From an uncultured Candidatus Berkelbacteria bacterium (GTDB lineage: Bacteria > Patescibacteriota > UBA1384 > CAILIB01), in the NCBI GenBank assembly GCA_903834195.1, contig CAILIB010000015.1, forward strand, positions 1 to 53,145: a DNA stretch of 53,145 nt, in the 5' to 3' direction. Position numbers and translations under genes: made by a program. Numbering within the stretch: the stretch's first letter is position 1; every line of letters starts with the position of its first letter. Shown piece by piece: positions 18,019-25,677 of the stretch. The notes under the pieces are model-generated. The model made no database searches. It was not told the DNA's origin and was given only the letters and a program-made list of their open reading frames with translations.

Positions 18019-18054
18019 GCGGACTGGATGCACTTTCCTTCGAACACTTGATGA
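18019..18054 (+). repeat. Repeat R3, copy b (precedes cassette ORF 2)
   Basis: ggcggactggatgcactttccttcgaacacttgatg, cf. 17067-17102. Confidence 0.7.
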
Positions 18055-18233
18055 TCTGGATTGAGCAATTAAGAAGAGTATATGTTAAGAAGTAGAATCA
18101 GTTCTTAATAAGGTAACAGTGGCTACGATTTCTCATATGCTGGTATTTGCGAGTATTGAGATGTATTAGGTTAGGAACCTTTCTGCTATAAGAAAGGTAT
18201 GCTCTTGGAGCTAGTATTGCTACGGAGGATTGA

Positions 18234-19316
18234 ATGGAAAGGACATTTAAAAATCGAAGTATCGGAATCAGCGGACTAATGTCGGCAAATGAAGTGATTT
18301 CTATGCACGCACTTTTTATCCGACCCTGGGGTACCTATCACGCCGGGGAATACCAAAGCGGTGTGTATCCTGAGATAAGTCTCGGGGCAAACGTTTCTTC
18401 TGAATCACTTAGGACGGCGGAAGCTAACCCTGCTAGACTCTTGCCAAGCGTAGATCAGCTTGGTGACATCTTCTTTCAAGTAGGATGGCTTGAAATGGGT
18501 CGCAGCTTTGCTTGCTTCACTGCACCGAGTGATGAAGGGTTGGCTGATGAGTTAGAGCTTCTTTTTACGAGGTGCCCCTGTGAGGGTATTCAGCTCAACA
18601 TGCTCTGGCCAAACCCGACGGAGGTTGCACGCTTCCGGGAGAAACACCCGCACACACGCCTTACCCTACAAATCGGTCGTAACGCTCTAAACGAAGTTGA
18701 ATGGAACCCAGAAACACTTGTGAAGGTTGTTGAGCACTACTTTGGAGACATCCAGGCAGTGCTGCTTGACCTGAGCGAGGGAGAGGAGTTCACCTTTGAC
18801 CCTGAAGACTTAAAGCCGATCGTTGAAGCACTGATGCGCTTCCATAACCTTGAAATCGGGGTTGCGGGATGGCTCTCTGCTGAATCGATGCACCTGATTG
18901 CGCCGCTCGTTTCCATTTGTTCCTACCTTTCGGTAGAGGCAGGAGAGGTTGGGGGTAAGCTCCGTAACCCAGACGGCAGCTTCAACTATGAAGCGGTGGA
19001 CGCGTACCTTAAGGCGGCGTTTGCTGTCCTTTACGGTGAAAAGGAAATGCCTGATCTTGAGGCTGAACCACGGAGAGAGGAGCCGCATGGCCCACCTATT
19101 TCAATTCATGGAGCACAGCGTCAATTCGGACATCTCTCATCAATAAACTACTGGGGTGCAACGGCAGAGATCGAAGATGGGCTTCGCAGCTCTGGAAGAG
19201 GTCGACCAATCTGTCTAAAATGCGGGGAGCTCATGTTTCCTGCTGACGATCACGGCAGGTACACCTGTATTTGTAGCCTTGGAGATGTTGTTGATCTTGC
19301 AATGGACGACTTCTAG
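18234..19316 (+). CDS. Hypothetical protein, cassette ORF 2: TIM-barrel-like domain plus C-terminal zinc-ribbon-like CxxC...CxC
   Basis: 360 aa; SD ACGGAGGATTGAATG; IGISGLMSANEV and IGVAGWLSAESMHLIAPLV; C-terminus CLKCGELMFPADDHGRYTCIC. Confidence 0.6.
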   Translation: MERTFKNRSIGISGLMSANEVISMHALFIRPWGTYHAGEYQSGVYPEISLGANVSSESLRTAEANPARLLPSVDQLGDIFFQVGWLEMGRSFACFTAPSDEGLADELELLFTRCPCEGIQLNMLWPNPTEVARFREKHPHTRLTLQIGRNALNEVEWNPETLVKVVEHYFGDIQAVLLDLSEGEEFTFDPEDLKPIVEALMRFHNLEIGVAGWLSAESMHLIAPLVSICSYLSVEAGEVGGKLRNPDGSFNYEAVDAYLKAAFAVLYGEKEMPDLEAEPRREEPHGPPISIHGAQRQFGHLSSINYWGATAEIEDGLRSSGRGRPICLKCGELMFPADDHGRYTCICSLGDVVDLAMDDF

Positions 19317-19519
19317 ACTTACTGTATTTTCTGCACTATTCCTGTAGTGCGTAGTATCTTGCACTCCTCTTACTTCGGTTCGGGTGGGTGCTTTTTTAAT
19401 ACTTTTTCTAAAATATAAGTTCGAAATAAAATGAATGACCAAATTGCCTTCAGGTCAAAACCGAACAGAGAGCATGTGATATTGAACACCTCCAACCTGA
19501 ACAATACAAATTTAAACCA

Positions 19520-19549
19520 GAAAAAGAGCAGTAATGGCTCTTTTTCTGT
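19520..19549 (+). terminator. Intrinsic terminator of cassette 2 (repeat R2, copy b)
   Basis: GAAAAAGAGC agtaatg GCTCTTTTTC, then tggcttctaacctgtagtt as in copy a. Confidence 0.75.
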
Positions 19550-19576
19550 GGCTTCTAACCTGTAGTTAAAACATTT

Positions 19577-19697
19577 GGCGGAGAGGTAGGATGACGTTCG
19601 CTTTCTGAACCTTTCACTACGTATTGAAGCGGTTCAGAAGCACTACACTAACTTCGCTCTTTGCTTCGCAAAGTATTGTTTAGGCGAAGTCGAACCC
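19577..19697 (+). repeat. Repeat R1, copy b, with tRNA-Ser 3'-end match
   Basis: ggcggagaggtaggatgacgttcgctttctgaacc...tttaggcgaagtcgaaccc, cf. 16891-17007. Confidence 0.85.
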
Positions 19698-19738
19698 TCC
19701 GCTTCGCGGTACGGGTTCGCATCCTTACAGAAAACAAT

Positions 19739-19815
19739 AAAACACACACCCGTCTGGAACGACTCCGCAGGTACATTATTGTACCGAGGACTAGTGACAG
19801 ACGGGTGTGTGTTTT
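19739..19815 (-). terminator. Long perfect inverted repeat immediately 3' of tRNA-Ser; probable tRNA terminator
   Basis: AAAACACACACCCGTCTG (19739-19756) and CAGACGGGTGTGTGTTTT (19798-19815), perfect 18-bp arms; on the minus strand followed by ATTGTTTTC. Confidence 0.75.
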
Positions 19816-19816
19816 A

Positions 19817-19906
19817 TGGCGGAGAGGTAGGGATTCGAACCCTAGATACAGTTGCCCGTATGGCGGTTTTCGAAACCGCTGCTTTCGACCACTCAGCCAC
19901 CTCTCC
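19817..19906 (-). tRNA. tRNA-Ser (anticodon CGA), CCA encoded
   Basis: Minus strand GGAGAGGTGGCTGAGTGGTCGAAAGCAGCGGTTTCGAAAACCGCCATACGGGCAACTGTATCTAGGGTTCGAATCCCTACCTCTCCGCCA: class II tRNA with long variable arm and anticodon loop TTTCGAAA. Confidence 0.97.
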
Positions 19907-19936
19907 AATTTATCTCCTCACAAGAGATGGTAACAG

Positions 19937-20797
19937 CTACTTTTTCTTCCGAACAGTAACCTGGACACCTTTTTTGTTCGATGTCTCTTCTGCGATCTGC
20001 TTTTCAACTGTTGCCGTGCGCTTTGGATGTTCTGGGTGCTTATGATCTGCCTCGATAAGTGCTGTATCTACACCGGCAATTTCGAACTTCTTCTTATTAA
20101 CTTGAGCCTGTTGAGCAATCGAGAATGCTGTGGTAATTACCCAGTAGAATGAGATGCCAGCAGCAAATCGACTCGCAGCGAAAAGAGTCATGGCTGGAAG
20201 GAGGAATGTCATATTGCGCTGAGCTGCCATCATTGGATCAACATCGCCATCACTATTTGGCTTAACCGGAGGGTTAATCATGCGCATTAAGAAGTACTGG
20301 AGAACCGCAGCAATGATTGGGAAAATGTAATACTTGTCGCCCTGTAATAAATCGATTCCAAACGCATTTGTATTCACACTAGCTGCGTGTGGCATCCAGG
20401 CATAAATACCTGTAGCGTCAGTCGTTAAACCTTGACGAATTACTTGATAGAAAACCAGGAGAACTACCAACTGAATAATCGAAGGTAAACAAGAACTTCC
20501 CAGGGGATTAATCTGATTTTTCTTATAGAGCTCCATTTGTGCAGCTGCCAAGCCTTGGCGATCATCGCCATACTCTTTTTTCAACTCAGCCAAAACTGGT
20601 TGTAGCTGGTTAATCTTGCGCTGAGTTTCAGCTGCCTTACGAGAAGGTACAAGAAGTGCAAACCGTACAACCAATGTCACAAGCAAGATTGAAATAGCTG
20701 CAAAGTGCCCAGGAAGTGCCCAGTTGAAGAAGTTCAACAGGTTTAATAGTGGGAGATAGAGAATCGCGCGAAAGATATCAATAATCATGGAGAACAT
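19937..20797 (-). CDS. yidC: YidC/Oxa1 membrane insertase
   Basis: Polytopic; LVTLVVRFALLVPSRKAAETQRKINQLQPVLAELKKEYGDD; rpmH-rnpA-yidD-yidC synteny. Confidence 0.93.
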   Translation of the reverse strand: MFSMIIDIFRAILYLPLLNLLNFFNWALPGHFAAISILLVTLVVRFALLVPSRKAAETQRKINQLQPVLAELKKEYGDDRQGLAAAQMELYKKNQINPLGSSCLPSIIQLVVLLVFYQVIRQGLTTDATGIYAWMPHAASVNTNAFGIDLLQGDKYYIFPIIAAVLQYFLMRMINPPVKPNSDGDVDPMMAAQRNMTFLLPAMTLFAASRFAAGISFYWVITTAFSIAQQAQVNKKKFEIAGVDTALIEADHKHPEHPKRTATVEKQIAEETSNKKGVQVTVRKKK

Positions 20798-21039
20798 TAT
20801 TTAACTGGATCGTGACCACCTTTACCAAACCAGGGGTTACAGCGTAATACTCGTAGTGTTCCAAGGTAGACGCCTTTTACTACACCATATTTTTCTATTG
20901 CTTGATACCCGTATTCACTACATGTTGGTGTGTACATGCAGTATCCATATGGATAGTTCACTTTCCGTGGACTGTGATCTGGCGACCACACTCGTTGGTA
21001 CAAGCGTATTAGCGCGAGGACTGGAGTCTTCGGAGACAT
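20797..21039 (-). CDS. yidD: Membrane protein insertion efficiency factor YidD
   Basis: CMYTPTCSEYGYQAIEKYG ... RVLRCNPWFGKGGHDPV. Confidence 0.95.
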   Translation of the reverse strand: MSPKTPVLALIRLYQRVWSPDHSPRKVNYPYGYCMYTPTCSEYGYQAIEKYGVVKGVYLGTLRVLRCNPWFGKGGHDPVK

Positions 21040-21341
21040 TGGTCAAGTTGGCCGATAAGTTCAGTGCTTGAAAGTTCAGCTGCGCCTTTTAAAAGTCGGA
21101 CAATAAGCATTCCTTGTGGTAAACCTCGTTCACGCAAGGAAGCTCGTATCCTTCTTTTACAAAGATTACGAGTAACTGCATTGCGCGCTACTTTCGTATC
21201 AACGATAACAGTGACTGCACCTAGGGTACCAGGTTTCGGAAGGAAGGTACAACTAATCATCCCGTACGTTCGACGTTCACCACGCCGAAATACGTACAAG
21301 ATATCCTTACTCGAATGCAGCCTTTGTTCACGAGGGAACAC
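21009..21341 (-). CDS. rnpA: Ribonuclease P protein component
   Basis: TVIVDTKVARNAVTRNLCKRRIRASLRE; position between rpmH and yidD. Confidence 0.92.
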   Translation of the reverse strand: MFPREQRLHSSKDILYVFRRGERRTYGMISCTFLPKPGTLGAVTVIVDTKVARNAVTRNLCKRRIRASLRERGLPQGMLIVRLLKGAAELSSTELIGQLDQCLRRLQSSR

Positions 21342-21356
21342 GAAGTGAGTACTTAA

Positions 21357-21506
21357 TTAGTACTTGCGCTTTTCGTCGGACACGGTCAACTTATGACGAC
21401 CCTTGAGGCGACGAGCTTTGATCACGTTGATTGCATCACGCATACGGGCTCGGAAGCCGTGTTTGCGCAGACGCTTTCGCTTATTTGATTTTCCATCTAC
21501 ATACAT
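21357..21506 (-). CDS. rpmH: 50S ribosomal protein L34 (start at the internal ATG)
   Basis: [49 protein letters not shown]. Confidence 0.9.
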   Translation of the reverse strand: MYVDGKSNKRKRLRKHGFRARMRDAINVIKARRLKGRHKLTVSDEKRKY

Positions 21507-21668
21507 GAGTAGTACTCTACCTGATTTCTTCCTGTTGTTCAAGCCTAGATAATTGGAGTTAAAAGCTTGTAATGGATGACTTCACCCTATTCTTCCGCAT
21601 GTCACTCTTTTTGACGAGGACTAAGAGTTTGGACGTAGTGTTCGGAAGATAGCGAACATATATCGAAC

Positions 21669-21700
21669 ATGTGGATAACTCTTTACACATGTGGATAACT
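21669..21700 (+). promoter_or_regulatory. Two DnaA boxes upstream of dnaA
   Basis: TGTGGATAA at 21670-21678 and 21690-21698, 20-bp period. Confidence 0.8.
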
Positions 21701-21762
21701 TTTGTACCCTTATAACCAAGCGGGCACGAGCCCATTTTTTAACGCCACTAACTGCCCCTACA

Positions 21763-23151
21763 ATGACCGAGGAACAGCTATCCTCAACCTGGAAAATGAC
21801 ACTTAAGCAGATGGAAGGGGCATTCCCATCTGCGATTTATAAAAGTGTCTTCGGAACGAGCTCACTCAAGGGAGTATCTGGTGATATTGCAGAGGTAACT
21901 GTGGATAACCAGGTAGCCCGAAACTTCGTCAGTAAGTACGCTGAAGAGAAGCTTCTAAAGAACTTAAGTGAAGTTCTAGGAGCACCTATTACTCAAGCAC
22001 GGTACACGATTAAACCGGTCGCCAAGGAAGCAAAAAATATTAAATCGCACACTGAAAAAGGGGAGGAGTTATTCCACTCAAACAAGAACCATTCTTTGGA
22101 ACCAAACCAAAATCTGAGTTCAAATTTGAACCCGAAGTACACCTTTAGTAGTTTTATTGTTGGTAATCGTAACCGACTTGCTCACGCTGCTGCTCGCGCA
22201 GTTGCTGAAAGCCCTGGTAATTTATACAATCCTCTTTACTTATATGGTGGTGTGGGATTAGGTAAAACCCACCTCATGCAAGCGATTGGGAATGAAATTC
22301 TTCGCACCAACCCTGAGAAAAAAGTATTGTACGTTTCTTGTGAAAGTTTCATGAACGAGTTTGTTGCTAGTATTCGTGGGGCTGGCCAGGAAGCTTTTAA
22401 GAAGAAGTACCGCAATATAAACGTCTTTCTTGTAGATGATATTCAATTCATCGCTGGAAAAGATGGTATTCAGGAAGAATTCTTTCACACCTTCAACGCA
22501 CTTTACCAAACTAATGCGCAGATCGTCATTACTTCAGATATTATCCCATCTGAAATGAAGGGGTTGGAAGATCGCCTCTCAAGTCGATTTAGCGCTGGAA
22601 TGATTGCTGACATGCAGTTGCCAGATTTAGAAACCCGTCAGGCAATCCTTATTTCAAAGTGCCAAGAGCGCGGTATTATTCTCCCAAACGAAGCAATTAC
22701 GTATATTGCTGATCAAATTGATACAAACATTCGAGAATTAGAAGGGGCACTTAGTAGAGTCGTCCTGGCCATTCACGCATCGGGAAATACCCATCCATCC
22801 CTTAATGATGTTAAAACGGCGTTAACAGGCATTATCTCCACAAATAGACCCTCTAAGAAAAGCTCGGCACAGTCACTTATGGATCTTGTGTGTCAGTTTT
22901 ATAGTATTGAGCTCGCTGACCTCCTTGGCCCTCGTCGCCAACAAGAGCTTGTGCGCCCTCGTCAAATTCTCATGTATCTCTTGAAACATGAACTTGGTAT
23001 GACATTTCCGGCGATTGGCCGTGAAGTAGGTGGACGCGATCACACTACTGCAATGCACTCAGTTGATAAGATTGAGAAAGAAATGAAAAAATCACCTGAG
23101 CTATTAGAAGAACTTCAACATTTAAAAGAACAATTGTATACGGTCAAATAA
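21763..23151 (+). CDS. dnaA: Chromosomal replication initiator DnaA
   Basis: YGGVGLGKTHLMQAIGNE, VLFVDDIQF-like VFLVDDIQFIAGKD, GGRDHTTAMHSVDKI. ATG at 21763; the ORF-track GTG lies inside a DnaA box. Confidence 0.97.
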   Translation: MTEEQLSSTWKMTLKQMEGAFPSAIYKSVFGTSSLKGVSGDIAEVTVDNQVARNFVSKYAEEKLLKNLSEVLGAPITQARYTIKPVAKEAKNIKSHTEKGEELFHSNKNHSLEPNQNLSSNLNPKYTFSSFIVGNRNRLAHAAARAVAESPGNLYNPLYLYGGVGLGKTHLMQAIGNEILRTNPEKKVLYVSCESFMNEFVASIRGAGQEAFKKKYRNINVFLVDDIQFIAGKDGIQEEFFHTFNALYQTNAQIVITSDIIPSEMKGLEDRLSSRFSAGMIADMQLPDLETRQAILISKCQERGIILPNEAITYIADQIDTNIRELEGALSRVVLAIHASGNTHPSLNDVKTALTGIISTNRPSKKSSAQSLMDLVCQFYSIELADLLGPRRQQELVRPRQILMYLLKHELGMTFPAIGREVGGRDHTTAMHSVDKIEKEMKKSPELLEELQHLKEQLYTVK

Positions 23152-23234
23152 CTAACATTCAATTCTTTGCCTCCGCATCCCGAGTATTTACGGGGAGGAC
23201 CAGCAAAGAATTGAATGGTTAGATTTTTGTTCTT
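23152..23234 (+). terminator. Long hairpin immediately after dnaA with following T-rich run
   Basis: CTAACATTCAATTCTTTGC (23152-23170) pairs with GCAAAGAATTGAATGGTTAG (23203-23222), then ATTTTTGTTCTTT. Confidence 0.75.
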
Positions 23235-23525
23235 TATATATATTTATGTAGTAATGGTAATAGTAAGGGTGGGGGAAAAGTGGAAAAATATGAGAAGATG
23301 GCTTCGGAAGGCGAAGAACTCTGAAATTCCACTGGGGACAAGCCAGTTAGTAATCGTTTAACAACTATTGTATAACCAAGTTATCCGCAGGAAGGCATAG
23401 TGGGGTGTGGGATAACTAGTAGTTGTACACCGTATTTCCCCAAAGTTATCCCCGAAATTGTACAGGAGAACCAATGATTATCCCCACTTTATCCACTACT
23501 TATCCACAGCCTAGAATAGACTGAT
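23223..23525. other. Putative oriC (dnaA-dnaN intergenic)
   Basis: AT-rich stretch, TAGTAATGGTAATAGTAA, GGGTGGGGG, then DnaA-box-like sites at 23381, 23408, 23446, 23478, 23489 and 23500. Confidence 0.8.
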
Positions 23526-24638
23526 ATGAAGTTTACCTGTTCTAAAGAAGAACTTGACCGACAACTCCAACATGTGAGTCGTATAGTAACGATTCGCCAG
23601 TCGCTTCCAATACTTTCAAACCTGTTACTAGAAACAGATGGGGCGTTCATTCGGATTAGTGGGACGGATATGGAGCTTGCTGTAACTACCCGTGTTGCGG
23701 CTGAAGTTGAGCAAGAAGGTGTATTTACTGTTCCAGCTAAGATTTTCCAAGATTTTGTGCACCAAAATCCAGATGGGGAACTAACCTTTAAACTTGAAGG
23801 TGTTGAATTGGTTTGTTCAAGTGCTAAGGTTCAAGCGCGAATTGGGGGAATTGATCCAGAAGAATACCCTGAATTACCAAAAGTACCCGAAGAACAACGA
23901 TTAGCAATTCCAAGTGAGGCATTTATTGATGCACTAAAGAAAGTGGTTATTGCGGCTGCAACCGATGCGGCTCGACCGGTACTTACAGGTGTATTTATGC
24001 GCGCTGAGAATGATTTACTCACCATTGCAGCAACTGATAGTTTTCGTTTGGCTGAACGGGTTATCTCAAGTGTTCCAACTCCAACTGCTCAAGAACTACT
24101 GATTCCAGCCAGAACTGTACAAGAGTTAATTCGTATTACAGCCCAGCTTCCGGAAGGGACAGACATTGAAATACTCCTTGGTGAAAATCAGATTGTATTT
24201 CGACTTGGTGGAATTGAGTTATATTCTCGATTGCTTACAGGAAAGTTTCCTCAGTACCGAAGTCTGATTCCTCCAGCTTTTGTGGCTGAGGCTGATGTAG
24301 CTACTTCGGAATTTATTCAGAGTTTGCGATTAGCTACGATTTTCTCTCAATCTGGTGTGGCTAATGTCTTATTAGAGCTTGATGCTGAAGGAGTATTTAC
24401 TGTTTCTAGTTACGGTTCGCAAAAAGGTTCAGCTAAACACACATTGTATGCGGTGCTCAAAGAAGGTTCGGAGCCAATTCGGGCAGCATTTAATACCCGC
24501 TTTCTTCTTGATGCAGTAGGGGCAACTGGTACAGATTTTGTAAAACTCAAATTCAGTGGAACAACATCGCCGTTTATTTTAACCACAGACGATCCGCAGT
24601 ACTTTCAATTAGTGATGCCTATTCGTCTCGATTCCTAA
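23526..24638 (+). CDS. dnaN: DNA polymerase III beta subunit (sliding clamp)
   Basis: MKFTCSKEELDRQLQHVSRIVTIRQSLPILSNLLLE ... ending YFQLVMPIRL. Confidence 0.97.
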   Translation: MKFTCSKEELDRQLQHVSRIVTIRQSLPILSNLLLETDGAFIRISGTDMELAVTTRVAAEVEQEGVFTVPAKIFQDFVHQNPDGELTFKLEGVELVCSSAKVQARIGGIDPEEYPELPKVPEEQRLAIPSEAFIDALKKVVIAAATDAARPVLTGVFMRAENDLLTIAATDSFRLAERVISSVPTPTAQELLIPARTVQELIRITAQLPEGTDIEILLGENQIVFRLGGIELYSRLLTGKFPQYRSLIPPAFVAEADVATSEFIQSLRLATIFSQSGVANVLLELDAEGVFTVSSYGSQKGSAKHTLYAVLKEGSEPIRAAFNTRFLLDAVGATGTDFVKLKFSGTTSPFILTTDDPQYFQLVMPIRLDS

Positions 24639-25669
24639 TGCTCGAGAGTATTCTACTGCACAACTTTCGCAGTTATACCGAGCGTCAGTTTGAACTGGGC
24701 AAACAAACAGTAATTACTGGTCCGAATGGGGCTGGAAAAACGAACATCCTGGAAGCTGTGGCAATGTTGTCACTGACTACATCCTGGAAAACTGAAAAAG
24801 ACAGTGAGGTGATTTTATGGGGAGAGCCGTTTACACGTGTAGTGAGTGGTGATCGAGAATTAGTTGTGCAACGTCATCCGTACTTTAAGCGAATTCGGCT
24901 TGATGGGGTAAGTAAGCGGGTGGGCGAGGTATTAGGAACGCTGCCTTCAGTACTATTTCAGCCAGATGACAGTGCATTGGTATATGGTTCACCAACCTAT
25001 CGCCGTCAGGCATTAGATCGGTTACTCAGTCAGACGGCTCCAGGGTATTTAAAAGCACTTACGCAGTTGCAACGGGTAGTTAAACAGAGAAATAAGCTCC
25101 TAAAGCAGATTCAAGAAGGGCAAGCCAGTGAACTAGAGTTGCCGTACTGGGATCAGCAGTTGATGGCCGATGCATTAGTTGTCCAATCTGTTAGAGCGGA
25201 TGCAATACCAAGATTATGCGCTAATTTACAGCAACACTTTCATGATCTCGTGGATTCTGATCAACGAGTGAATATGGTATACGAAACAAGTCCAAAACAC
25301 GTTGATGGGGCTGATTTAGCAGAGCATTTACAACGAAATCGCCACAAAGAAATTGCTGCTGGCGTAACGTTGTATGGACCACATCGGGAAGATATTCTTT
25401 TTACTTGGGGTGAGCACTTAGCGACTGAAGGTATGTCGCGTGGACAGGTCAGGGCTCTTGTTTTAGCCTTTAAACTTGCTGAGGTAGAATATATTGAGGG
25501 CAAAACTGGCTCAGCCCCAATTTTACTTCTTGATGATGTATTTTCTGAGTTTGATGATGTGCGCCGGGGTCGTGTGATTGAACTTAGTAAAACGTATCAA
25601 ACCATTCTTACAACTACTGAGTTGGATGATGTTCACAAGACTGATTCCACATACGTAATATCACTTTAA
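24638..25669 (+). CDS. recF: DNA replication and repair protein RecF
   Basis: LHNFRSYTERQFELGKQTVITGPNGAGKTNILEAV; MSRGQVRALVLAFKLAEVEYIE; LLLDDVFSEFD. Confidence 0.96.
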   Translation: MLESILLHNFRSYTERQFELGKQTVITGPNGAGKTNILEAVAMLSLTTSWKTEKDSEVILWGEPFTRVVSGDRELVVQRHPYFKRIRLDGVSKRVGEVLGTLPSVLFQPDDSALVYGSPTYRRQALDRLLSQTAPGYLKALTQLQRVVKQRNKLLKQIQEGQASELELPYWDQQLMADALVVQSVRADAIPRLCANLQQHFHDLVDSDQRVNMVYETSPKHVDGADLAEHLQRNRHKEIAAGVTLYGPHREDILFTWGEHLATEGMSRGQVRALVLAFKLAEVEYIEGKTGSAPILLLDDVFSEFDDVRRGRVIELSKTYQTILTTTELDDVHKTDSTYVISL

Positions 25670-25677
25670 AACGTCCT

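Noticed and set aside
19648-20045. ORFs 19648..19908 (-), 19661..19933 (+) and 19779..20045 (+), including GRDSNPRYSCPYGGFRNRCFRPLSHLS and GIRTLDTVARMAVFETAAFDHSATSP
   Set aside because: They are sense/antisense translations of tRNA-Ser, a well-known class of spurious annotation.
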